Below, one piece after another: positions 1 through 6,210 of a DNA stretch of 7,678 nt (positions within the stretch are counted from its first letter, which is position 1; each line of letters opens with the position of its first letter). The translations under genes were made by a program, and so were the position numbers. Source of the stretch: Sedimentisphaerales bacterium (GTDB taxonomy: Bacteria; Planctomycetota; Phycisphaerae; Sedimentisphaerales; Anaerobacaceae); contig JAFGTU010000430.1 in NCBI GenBank assembly GCA_016933985.1, positions 1 to 7,678 on the forward strand, written 5' to 3'. The notes under the pieces are model-generated. The model was not told the origin of the DNA. It did not search any database and worked only from the letters and a program-made list of their open reading frames with translations.

Positions 1-1
1 C

Positions 2-61
2 CTGGATCAAAGCGGCCAGTGGCAGATCTACTGGAACCTGCAAAATACCCTTGTCGCATGA
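2..61 (+). CDS. Possible 3' end of an upstream gene (partial)
   Basis: The frame beginning at base 2 is open from the window edge to a TGA at 59-61 and encodes LDQSGQWQIYWNLQNTLVA. The aromatic and polar mix, ending in a short hydrophobic tail, looks like a plausible protein C-terminus, and non-coding sequence with a promoter begins soon after. Only 19 residues are visible, so no family can be assigned. The other two forward frames are also open for a while, so this is a weak call based on composition and context. Confidence 0.3.
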   Translation: MDQSGQWQIYWNLQNTLVA

Positions 62-112
62 CTGCCAGAAAATGATTTCACACCCTCGGGCCCCGGCGTG
101 CGAATTAGGGCT

Positions 113-140
113 TTGAAAGTCGGCGTAGTTACGGTAGAAT
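113..140 (+). promoter_or_regulatory. Candidate sigma70-type promoter for the cluster
   Basis: A -35-like TTGAAA (113-118) and a -10-like TAGAAT (135-140) are separated by 16 bases. Each differs from the bacterial housekeeping consensus at one position. Transcription would begin near 147, leaving a leader of about 185 bases before the ATG at 332. That leader would include both the inverted repeat at 188-244 and the hairpin at 242-261. It is the best promoter-like pair I can see in the non-coding stretch 62-331. Planctomycete promoters are poorly characterised, so the match is suggestive only. Confidence 0.4.
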
Positions 141-187
141 GGAGCTTAAAGCCTCTAACAGAATGAGGTGGTAATTGGATCGAAGGC

Positions 188-244
188 TCTGGATTCCCGC
201 CCGTTCGGCTTCGCTCAGGGCAGGCCTTTCGCGGGAATGACAGA
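188..244 (+). repeat. REP-like inverted repeat
   Basis: The arms ATTCCCGC (193-200) and GCGGGAAT (231-238) are perfect complements. They extend imperfectly outward through TCTG (188-191) and CAGA (241-244). The 30-base interior includes GCCC (199-202) and GGGC (218-221), which could pair as an inner stem. The ATTCCCGC...GCGGGAATGACAG pattern resembles intergenic palindromic repeats that occur in many copies in some bacterial genomes. Only one copy lies in this window, so multicopy status cannot be shown here. Confidence 0.5.
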
Positions 245-261
245 CCGGAAGGTCTCTTTTT
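242..261 (+). terminator. Short GNRA-loop hairpin with T-run (terminator or attenuator)
   Basis: AGACC (242-246) pairs with GGTCT (251-255) around a GGAA loop, which fits the stable GNRA tetraloop pattern, and C plus five T follow (256-261). The form is that of a small intrinsic terminator, although a 5-bp stem is weak. It could end transcription from the gene before base 61. If the promoter at 113-140 is real, it lies inside the leader of the 332-3349 gene and could act as an attenuator. Confidence 0.4.
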
Positions 262-331
262 GTTGGAGGCTCGTAGTGAATTGCTGTCTCATACGGGTTC
301 ATCGCCTGCGATTCTTTGAAAGGGACGCAAA

Positions 332-3300
332 ATGAGATTCTCGAAAGTGATTTTTCTGTCTGTTGCGGCTGCGATTTTGCTGGTGGGGGCGTTGGTTTGC
401 GAGGGGGCGGGGATAGTTGAGAAGGTCGGCTTGGCGAGGGGTATTTGCGTGCTGCCGGGCGATGGCGAATGTCGGCTTGCCCTGGAGCTTGCGCGTGAGA
501 CTGACCTGCTGCTGTACGTTCAGTTGGAGAAGGCTGAGGACGTCGAGGTGGCTCGGCGTGCGGCGGATGATGCGGGGCTGTATGGCAGCCGGATTTTTGT
601 GGAGCAGGGGCCGCTGGCTGAGTTGCATCTGGCGGACAACATAGCAGACGTGTTGGTCCCCGGAGCTGAGGGGGTAAGGATTACTCGTGCCGAGGCGCTG
701 CGTGTTCTGCGACCGCAGGGCAGGGCCTTTATTGAAGGCAAGACAGCCGTCAAGGCGCTGCCCGAGGGAATCGATGACTGGAGCCATCCGTATCACGGGC
801 CGGACAATAATCCGCAATCCGAAGATAAGGTAATCGTTGGGCCTTACCTAACTCAGTTCATGGCGGAGCCGCGCTATGCGCCTTTGCCTCAGGTTGCGGT
901 TGCCTCCGCAGGGCGCGTTTTCAAGGCCTTCGGGCATGTTGCGTTCAAGCAGCGCGAGGAAGCGCTGCTCAATAAGCTCGTCGCCTATAACGGCTATAAC
1001 GGCACGGAGTTGTGGCGGCGCGACCTTAGAGAAGGCGTTATGATTCATCGCAACACGATGATCGCCATGCCGGAGAGGCTTTACGTGGGCGACGATCTAT
1101 CGTGCAAGGTTATCGATACAGCCACCGGCAAGCTGATAGACGAGATAATTCCGGCAGAGGACGTTGCCGGGGGGACGTTTTGGAAGTGGATGGCGTTGGA
1201 GGATGGCGTGCTCTATGCAGTGATTGGCGACCAGGAACAAAGAGACCCGACAAAGCGCTGGAAGCGGGATGCGCACGGGTGGCCCTGGGACCCGATTTCA
1301 GAGGGCTTCAACCAGCCTGAGAATCCGTGGGGGTACGGGCGGACCGTGCTGGCGATCGACCCGAAATCCAAGAAGGTGCTGTGGAGCCACCGCGAGGACA
1401 AGCCGATTGACTGCAGGGCCGTATGCATGAAGCACGGGAGGATTTATGTGTTTCGGCATGGGGTGTATTTAGCCTGCCTCGATGCCAAAGACGGCGAGGA
1501 TATCTGGCGAAAAACGCCGGAGAACGCGCCTGCTTTGTTCAGGTCGCTGGGCGAGTATCTGAATCGGCAGGACTGGCGGACCAACTGGCGGACGACCTGT
1601 TATCTCAAGTGCAGCGATGAAGCGCTTTATTTCGCCGGTCCGCAAATCGGCAGGCTGCTTGTCGTCTCGGCCAAGGACGGCGGCATCTTGTGGCAGCACC
1701 CGTACAGCAATTTTCAGTTGGTGATTCAGGATGGCGTAGTCTATGGTCTGAGCGGTCAAATCGACAAACATCCGAGTATGAAATTCGGCGCTTTAACCGG
1801 GGAGGTCTTGGCCGAGATTGATAAGGCGCGACGGGCGTGCACCCGCCCTTCCGGCTGCAGAGACGCGATCTTCTTCCGGGCCGAGGGAGGCTCGGTTCGC
1901 TTGGATTTGGCGAGCAACCGCCCTGGATGGATATCGCCGATGCGTGCTCAGTGCCAGGACGGGGTAACCATCGCGAACGGCTTATTGTACTGGTGGCCCT
2001 CGGTGTGCGATTGCCAATTGACGCTTTACGGAATCACGACTCTGGCACCGGCGGGGAATTTTGACTTCGAGGCCAAGGCAACCGAGGCTGAGAGGCTTGA
2101 GAATTCGTCGGCTGGGCCGGTTGCGGAGCTGTCTCAATCGGAGGCCGACTGGCCCACTTTCCGTGCGGACAATCAGTGCACGGCGAGGTCGGAGGCTGCG
2201 GTTGGGCCGAACGCCAAGCAGTTATGGCAGTATGATCCAAAGATAAGCGCGCCAAGCGGCGCTCCTCGGCCTACGGCGCCGGTGGCGGCGGGCGGGCTGG
2301 TCTTTGTGAGCGGGCCGGACGGTATTGTCCGTGCAGTCGATGCCAAAACGGGCAAGCTGAGATGGAAGGCGTATACCGGCGGAGCGGTGCGTATTCCGCC
2401 GACGATATGGAACGGGCGGGCTTTTGTCGGCTCCGGCGACGGATACGCTTATTGCTTCGAGGCGAAGACCGGCAGATTGCTTTGGCGCTTCCGGGCGGCG
2501 CCGGCCGAGCGATGGATACCGGTCTATGGCTCTCTGATGTCCACCTGGCCCGCTGCGAGCGGGGTGCTGGTTGAAGATGGGACGGCCTACGTCGCGGCGG
2601 GCATCGTCAATTATGACGGGACTTACGTCTATGCCCTCGACGCAGAGACGGGCAAAATAAAGTGGCAGAATAATACATCGGGCCACCTTGACAAGCAGGC
2701 CCGCACGGGCGCGAGCGTGCAGGGCCACCAGCTTCTTTACGACGGCAAGCTCTACCTTGCCTCCGGGACTTCGCTTTCGCCGGCTGTTTATAATGTTGCC
2801 GACGGCAAATGCATCAACGACCCTGCACCGCTTGCAACGACCACCTCGCGGTCTCCTCGCGGCTGGGAGCTGTCTCTGCTCGGCGGGCAGGTTGTAGCCT
2901 GCGGCAGACCTTTGTACGCGCTGCCCGGCGCGGGGGTGTTCGATGCGACGGTATTCGGGAAGGTCTTTCTGGCGTCGGCCGGGGAAAGGGACGTGGTCTG
3001 GGCGGCGGACCAGAGCAACAAGAAAATCCTCTGCTACAATCGCATCAACCCGGAGGCATTTCGCGGCAAGGTCAATAATTTCCAGCTTAACTGGGGCGGA
3101 ATTGGTATAAAGGATAAGCCCGTTTGGGCATACGACTGCGGGGACAGCGAGGCCCTTGCTGTTTGCAACAATGCCGTAGTCCTCGCGGGTAAGACGCGGG
3201 TCGCCGCCGTGAATCTTGGGGACGGCGCGGTGCTGTGGAGCGAGCCGCTGCCGGGGCCGGCTGTGACGTGGGGGCTTGCAGTTGACCGCGACGGGCGCGT

Positions 3301-3349
3301 AATAGTGACCCTCGAAGACGGAAAGGTCGTGTGCTTGGGGCAAGGCTGA
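332..3349 (+). CDS. Exported protein: degenerate methyltransferase-like domain plus PQQ-type beta-propeller
   Basis: This 1005-residue protein is probably periplasmic or envelope-bound. Residues 1-26 form a signal peptide (MRFSK, a hydrophobic core, then a cleavage-like region near CEGAG). Residues 33-135 follow the order of a class I methyltransferase fold: a glycine-rich loop GICVLPGDGE (37-46), YVQLE (62-66), AGLYGSRIFVEQG (81-93), LADNIADVLV (100-109) and ALRVLRPQGRAFI (122-134). The loop reads G-D-G-E-C in place of GxGxG and lacks the usual preceding acidic residue, so S-adenosylmethionine binding may be lost. Residues 190-570 and 606-1003 are two propeller regions with repeated 'AlDaktGklrW' blades, for example 664-678, 705-718 and 765-778. 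The second opens with DWPTFRADN (606-614), typical of PQQ/BamB-like propellers. AAAGGGA (319-325) lies six bases before the ATG. Binding of actual PQQ is not shown; the repeat name is structural. The partial gene at 6207 is a paralogue. Confidence 0.94.
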   Translation: MRFSKVIFLSVAAAILLVGALVCEGAGIVEKVGLARGICVLPGDGECRLALELARETDLLLYVQLEKAEDVEVARRAADDAGLYGSRIFVEQGPLAELHLADNIADVLVPGAEGVRITRAEALRVLRPQGRAFIEGKTAVKALPEGIDDWSHPYHGPDNNPQSEDKVIVGPYLTQFMAEPRYAPLPQVAVASAGRVFKAFGHVAFKQREEALLNKLVAYNGYNGTELWRRDLREGVMIHRNTMIAMPERLYVGDDLSCKVIDTATGKLIDEIIPAEDVAGGTFWKWMALEDGVLYAVIGDQEQRDPTKRWKRDAHGWPWDPISEGFNQPENPWGYGRTVLAIDPKSKKVLWSHREDKPIDCRAVCMKHGRIYVFRHGVYLACLDAKDGEDIWRKTPENAPALFRSLGEYLNRQDWRTNWRTTCYLKCSDEALYFAGPQIGRLLVVSAKDGGILWQHPYSNFQLVIQDGVVYGLSGQIDKHPSMKFGALTGEVLAEIDKARRACTRPSGCRDAIFFRAEGGSVRLDLASNRPGWISPMRAQCQDGVTIANGLLYWWPSVCDCQLTLYGITTLAPAGNFDFEAKATEAERLENSSAGPVAELSQSEADWPTFRADNQCTARSEAAVGPNAKQLWQYDPKISAPSGAPRPTAPVAAGGLVFVSGPDGIVRAVDAKTGKLRWKAYTGGAVRIPPTIWNGRAFVGSGDGYAYCFEAKTGRLLWRFRAAPAERWIPVYGSLMSTWPAASGVLVEDGTAYVAAGIVNYDGTYVYALDAETGKIKWQNNTSGHLDKQARTGASVQGHQLLYDGKLYLASGTSLSPAVYNVADGKCINDPAPLATTTSRSPRGWELSLLGGQVVACGRPLYALPGAGVFDATVFGKVFLASAGERDVVWAADQSNKKILCYNRINPEAFRGKVNNFQLNWGGIGIKDKPVWAYDCGDSEALAVCNNAVVLAGKTRVAAVNLGDGAVLWSEPLPGPAVTWGLAVDRDGRVIVTLEDGKVVCLGQG

Positions 3350-3352
3350 TGC

Positions 3353-3381
3353 CCCCGGCGGGTATAGCCGGGGTGAGTTTT
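3353..3381 (+). promoter_or_regulatory. Intergenic hairpin with short T-run
   Basis: CCCCGGC (3353-3359) pairs perfectly with GCCGGGG (3367-3373) around a seven-base loop, and TGAG TTTT follows (3374-3381). It begins four bases after the stop codon of the propeller gene. It could be a weak or partial terminator, an mRNA 3'-end stabiliser, or a translational switch. Its 3' arm overlaps the only ribosome-binding-like sequence (GGGGTGAG, 3370-3377) available to an ATG at 3384. The T-run is only four bases, so strong termination is doubtful. Confidence 0.5.
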
Positions 3382-3398
3382 CAATGGAGATTCACCAG

Positions 3399-4139
3399 AT
3401 GATGAGATTCTGGCTTCGACTGGATTCGATTAGCCTGACATTGCTTCTTTGCGGTGCGGGTTGTTTCAATAGTGCGCCGAAGGCGCCGCCTGTGGGCGAG
3501 AAGTATACCGAGCAGGCGGCGATGGGGATGATAAAGGCGAGCCGCGGGCCACTTGCTCCGGTGTATGCTCCATTGGGCGAGTATATCGTCTCGACTTTTG
3601 AGATGGGCGAAAAAGAAGGCGTGGGGATCGATTTGGGAAGCGGGCCGGGGACGCTCATCCTGGAGTTGTGCGAGCGGACCCGGCTGCACTGGATCAATGC
3701 CGATATAAATCCGCACTTTTTCGCGCATTTCTACAGAGAAGCCCAGAGACGCGGTTTGGGCCACAGGGTAAGCACGGTGCTGGCCGATGCGCAGGCCCTT
3801 CCTTTTCGCGACAATTATGCGGATATCATAGTTTCGCGAGGCTCGTTCCATTTCTGGAAGGACAAGGAGAAGGCGTTTGCAGAGATATACCGCGTGCTCA
3901 AGCCCGGCGCTGTGGCGTATATCGGGCGTGGCTTTTCGCCGAACCTGGCGGTCGAAACTGCGAGGAAGATACGGTCGCAGCGCGGCGGCAGGATGAAATA
4001 TGATGTGGACAAGAGCGCCGATGAGCTTCGCGGCATTATGAAGGGCCTAAGAATCGCAGAATACACAATTCACAGGCCGAAACCCGCCGGGGCCGACGAT
4101 GTCAACTACGGCGTCTGGGTGGAGTTTCACAAGAAGTAG
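3399..4139 (+). CDS. Class I SAM-dependent methyltransferase with an export or lipoprotein-like signal
   Basis: The 246-residue product has the standard S-adenosylmethionine-binding core. Counting from this start, VGIDLGSGPGTL (75-86) is motif I, NADINPHF (101-108) places an acidic residue for the ribose, LADAQALPF (128-136) is the adenine-contact motif, and ADIIVSRGSFHFW (141-153) plus YRVLKPG (164-170) complete the fold. The match is to the Methyltransf_11/25 type, but the substrate is unknown. Before the core is a hydrophobic stretch ending LLLCGAGC, with Cys22 as a possible lipid-attached residue. The -3 position is Gly, not the usual Leu, so the lipobox is imperfect. An upstream in-frame ATG at 3384 would add five residues. 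I prefer 3399 because GGAG (3386-3389) lies nine bases before it, and because the protein then begins MMRFWLR with a normal signal-peptide charge. It follows the propeller gene by about 50 bases, probably in the same operon. Confidence 0.9.
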   Translation: MMRFWLRLDSISLTLLLCGAGCFNSAPKAPPVGEKYTEQAAMGMIKASRGPLAPVYAPLGEYIVSTFEMGEKEGVGIDLGSGPGTLILELCERTRLHWINADINPHFFAHFYREAQRRGLGHRVSTVLADAQALPFRDNYADIIVSRGSFHFWKDKEKAFAEIYRVLKPGAVAYIGRGFSPNLAVETARKIRSQRGGRMKYDVDKSADELRGIMKGLRIAEYTIHRPKPAGADDVNYGVWVEFHKK

Positions 4140-4267
4140 CATGCGAACAAGCAAGAAAGTCCGGGTTGTACAAGGCAAACCAGACGGAACAATCAATCAG
4201 GGGCGGGTTTGCGTTTGCCGGGGGCATTAGCGATCTTCGCGCCGCTTATGTGTTTTGGAGTTTGATT
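4140..4267. other. Intergenic gap between methyltransferase and TauE/SafE-type genes
   Basis: These 128 bases form the widest gap within the cluster and the most likely place for a second promoter or operon boundary. I see no clear -35/-10 pair and no terminator hairpin with a T-run. The frame of the downstream gene is open through most of the gap from a TTG at 4166. That may be chance or an N-terminal extension lacking a good ribosome-binding site. Confidence 0.4.
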
Positions 4268-4744
4268 ATGTTGGCCCATTTATCTCATTCCTGGTGGGTT
4301 TTTGTGATTGTAGGTGTCGCTGCGGGGGTTATCAGCGGCTCTTTGGGTTTAGGGTCCGGCACGGTAGTCGTACCGGCGCTGGTGCTCATCTGCCATTTCG
4401 GGCAAAAATCCGCCCAGGGAACGGCGCTGGCTGTTATGGTCCCTATGGCTCTTGTTGGAGCGTTGCAATACTGGCGGCACGGCATCGAGATGGACCAGCT
4501 GGTCATCGTGTTGATTGTCTGCGGGGCGCTGGCGGGGACTCTCGGGGGGACGGAATTGGCTGCCAGGTTGCCAGAGTCCGTGCTTCGCAAGGCGTTTGCG
4601 GTTTTCCTGGCTGTTGTCGCCTTTAAGATGTTCACGATGTCATCGAAGGCGGGTCCGCCGGGCATAGAGAGCGATAGAGTAAATCAAAATGCTGTGAGTT
4701 CAATTGGAAATGGAGGCGTTAGTAATGACGCAGCAAGCAAGTAA
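4268..4744 (+). CDS. Half-length TauE/SafE-type membrane transporter protein
   Basis: The 158-residue product is an integral membrane protein with about four or five hydrophobic segments (roughly 9-28, 30-43, 52-68, 76-98 and 106-122). The glycine-rich GVISGSLGLGSGTVVVPAL (20-38), QKSAQGTALAVMVP (46-59), a YWRHG loop (68-72), and LRKAFAVFLAVVAFKM (106-121) follow the order of one TauE/SafE repeat. Members of that family are permeases for sulfite, sulfoacetate and other anions. Full-length members have two such repeats and about eight membrane segments. This protein has one, so it may dimerise. A polar tail of about 35 residues (124-158) has no recognised role. I chose the ATG at 4268 because GGAG (4257-4260) lies seven bases upstream. 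The frame is open further upstream to a TTG at 4166, but that would add a weak non-membrane extension. The substrate cannot be inferred. Confidence 0.82.
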   Translation: MLAHLSHSWWVFVIVGVAAGVISGSLGLGSGTVVVPALVLICHFGQKSAQGTALAVMVPMALVGALQYWRHGIEMDQLVIVLIVCGALAGTLGGTELAARLPESVLRKAFAVFLAVVAFKMFTMSSKAGPPGIESDRVNQNAVSSIGNGGVSNDAASK

Positions 4745-4820
4745 CCCGCCGCGGCGTGTGCGTGTTTTCGACGCCGGGGCATGTGCAGCGCCATTTGGGA
4801 AAAGCGGGGAGGTTGTATGA
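4725..4820 (+). CDS. Small ORF, 31 residues, with strong ribosome-binding site
   Basis: The ATG at 4725 follows a perfect GGAGG (4712-4716) by eight bases, the best Shine-Dalgarno sequence in this part of the window. The ORF overlaps the last 20 bases of the TauE/SafE-type gene in another frame and ends at a TGA (4818-4820) that overlaps the next ATG as ATGA. The peptide is basic in its first half (PPRRVRV, residues 8-14) and matches no family I know. It may be a real small protein, a translational-coupling leader, or the remnant of a longer gene. The evidence is the ribosome-binding site and overlap geometry only. Confidence 0.35.
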   Translation: MTQQASNPPRRVRVFDAGACAAPFGKSGEVV

Positions 4821-4843
4821 ATAGAAGGCAGGTTTTGCTATGA
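4817..4843 (+). CDS. Eight-residue coupling ORF (MNRRQVLL)
   Basis: This ORF starts at an ATG overlapping the stop of the 31-residue ORF (ATGA, 4817-4820). It ends at a TGA overlapping the start of the next large gene (ATGA, 4840-4843). GGGGAGG (4806-4812) precedes it with a tight four-base spacing. The peptide opens like a twin-arginine signal peptide (MNRRQ) but stops at once. It could serve only to deliver ribosomes to the ATG at 4840. A function for the peptide is not claimed. Confidence 0.22.
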   Translation: MNRRQVLL

Positions 4844-6210
4844 AAAGAAACGGTTCTGCGATTCTAATTGCTTTCCTTTCTTCTTCGGTGTTGATTAGCC
4901 CAGCTCTGGCGTGCAGGTACAACGTTCGTGAGACTGGATTCGTCGATTTGGGGTCCGAGCCGTACATCCTGTGCGGGTATATCGACGCAAATACGCCGCC
5001 GGAAGTGGCGGATGGTTTCAAAGGACTGCCCGATGCCGCATTGGCTGAGAGCAACGTAGTGTTTCGCCTGATTGACGTCGATCGGGAAAAAGGCCATCCG
5101 GCCCTCGAATATCTCGATCCGAATTGCCAATCCATACCGTGTGCGGTGCTCGTTTCTCCGGATGGGCAGACCATGCCGGTCTCGGTGAGCAAGCCGGGCG
5201 AGCCGTTCGAGAAGACGTTCGGCTCGGCTGTGGAAAGAATCCTGTCATCGCCCAAGAGAAGCGAAATTCTCCGCCGGGTCAGCAGGATGTACGGCGTAGT
5301 GGTCGTGATAGAGGGGCCGGACCCGGATGCAAACGAAATGGCGAAAAAAGGCGGCGCCGCCGCCGTGGAGCAGGTTGCCTCGCAAATGGAGCTCATGCCC
5401 AAAGAAATCGGCGGCCCGCCCGTGATGATGGTGATGGATTCCAACTGCCTCGCAGACGAAGAGGTGCTGCTTTGGAGCCTCGGCCTTAAGCCAAGCGATG
5501 TGAACGAGCCGCTTGCAGTGATCATCTATGGAAAGGCTCGCTGGATCGGACCGGTGTTTCGGGGCGAACAGGTAAATGAAGACGACCTGGCAAGCGTGCT
5601 GTTCGTCATCGGCGCGGACTGCGAATGCGGACTCGACTACCGGTGGATTCAGGGCACGATGCTGCCTGCGCGATGGGACGAAAAGACTCACGCCCTCGCG
5701 GTCGAGAGCCTTGGATTCGACCCGGAAAGCCCGATGATAAAGATGGAGATCGGCTCGATAATAGGACGCGGAATGGGCGGCAACGCATATCCAGGCACTC
5801 CCTACGGCTACCAGGAGCTTATTATCGAGCCTGCGACGGATTCCGATGAGCTGCCGAGCGAGAATTCCCCCCGTGCCGTCGCGGCAACGTCGCGGCAGGT
5901 AAGCAGACAGGACGTTGTTGAAGTCGCTATAGAGGAAGGCAACGATGTTTCGGCGGTCGAGGCGCCCGCTGATGCGAGCATTGCAGCGAAAAATGTTTAT
6001 GCGTCTGTGGAGGAGCCGAATCGCGGCACGCCTGATCCGAATGCTATCAGGGCAATCCTGGACGAGGAGCGGCGTCAGGAGAGCGCCGAAGCGGCCGGCG
6101 GAGATGATATTCACGCCTCGATGCGCAGCTTGGCGCTGCTGACTATCGGGTTGTTTGTATTTGTCGCCATTTTTGGCGTTGCGATTCTTGCGAGGGCGAG
6201 ACGAGCGTGA
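4840..6210 (+). CDS. Exported, C-terminally membrane-anchored protein with thioredoxin-like region, unknown function
   Basis: The 456-residue product has a signal peptide ending PALA before Cys25, and the mature start would be CRYNVRETGFVDLG. Residues 72-135 have a thioredoxin-like outline: a strand plus VFRLIDVDRE (74-83), then QSIPCAVLVSPDGQ (97-110) with the SIP proline where thioredoxins have their cis-proline. No CxxC active site is visible. A second alpha/beta region (150-260) includes PLAVIIYGKARWIGPVFRGE (224-243) and leads to CECG (261-264), which may bind a metal or form disulfides, and to QGTMLPARWD (271-280). Residues 330-428 are a polar, proline- and acid-rich linker. Residues 430-450 form one membrane segment followed by ARARRA, which would place the bulk outside the cytoplasm. 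The tail recalls sorting-signal ends but has no PEP motif. AGG (4830-4832) lies seven bases before the ATG. The next gene overlaps by GTGA. I recall no named family. Confidence 0.88.
   Translation: MKRNGSAILIAFLSSSVLISPALACRYNVRETGFVDLGSEPYILCGYIDANTPPEVADGFKGLPDAALAESNVVFRLIDVDREKGHPALEYLDPNCQSIPCAVLVSPDGQTMPVSVSKPGEPFEKTFGSAVERILSSPKRSEILRRVSRMYGVVVVIEGPDPDANEMAKKGGAAAVEQVASQMELMPKEIGGPPVMMVMDSNCLADEEVLLWSLGLKPSDVNEPLAVIIYGKARWIGPVFRGEQVNEDDLASVLFVIGADCECGLDYRWIQGTMLPARWDEKTHALAVESLGFDPESPMIKMEIGSIIGRGMGGNAYPGTPYGYQELIIEPATDSDELPSENSPRAVAATSRQVSRQDVVEVAIEEGNDVSAVEAPADASIAAKNVYASVEEPNRGTPDPNAIRAILDEERRQESAEAAGGDDIHASMRSLALLTIGLFVFVAIFGVAILARARRA

Larger units (their letters stand above)
62..331. 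other. Non-coding leader region before the propeller gene
   Basis: No credible gene lies in this 270-base gap on either strand. It contains the candidate promoter, the REP-like inverted repeat and the small hairpin listed separately. It also holds an 11-codon ATG-to-TAA frame (139-174) whose start overlaps the -10-like box and which I do not accept as a gene. The last 70 bases before the ATG at 332 show no structure beyond the AAAGGGA ribosome-binding site. Confidence 0.6.

Noticed and set aside
139..174. Eleven-codon ORF (MELKASNRMRW)
   Set aside because: Its ATG overlaps the -10-like box, so it would lie upstream of the predicted transcription start. It has no ribosome-binding site and no coupling to a downstream gene.
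2222..3343. Long open frame of 373 codons on the minus strand
   Set aside because: It lies wholly inside the propeller gene. Its translation is arginine- and proline-rich without domains, and the plus-strand frame has clear repeat motifs.
332..3349. Reading the propeller gene as a PQQ-dependent alcohol dehydrogenase
   Set aside because: The repeats are PQQ/BamB-like in form, but I see no quinoprotein dehydrogenase catalytic motif or vicinal disulfide signature. The large N-terminal methyltransferase-like domain also does not fit that enzyme family.
4166..4267. N-terminal extension of the TauE/SafE-type gene from a TTG
   Set aside because: The TTG has no good ribosome-binding site, and the 34 added residues do not resemble the family. 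The ATG at 4268 has GGAG at ideal spacing.
4719..5525. Open frame of 268 codons on the minus strand
   Set aside because: It overlaps the start of the anchored protein gene antisense. It is rich in serine, threonine and arginine with no motif, as expected from the complement of GC-biased coding sequence.
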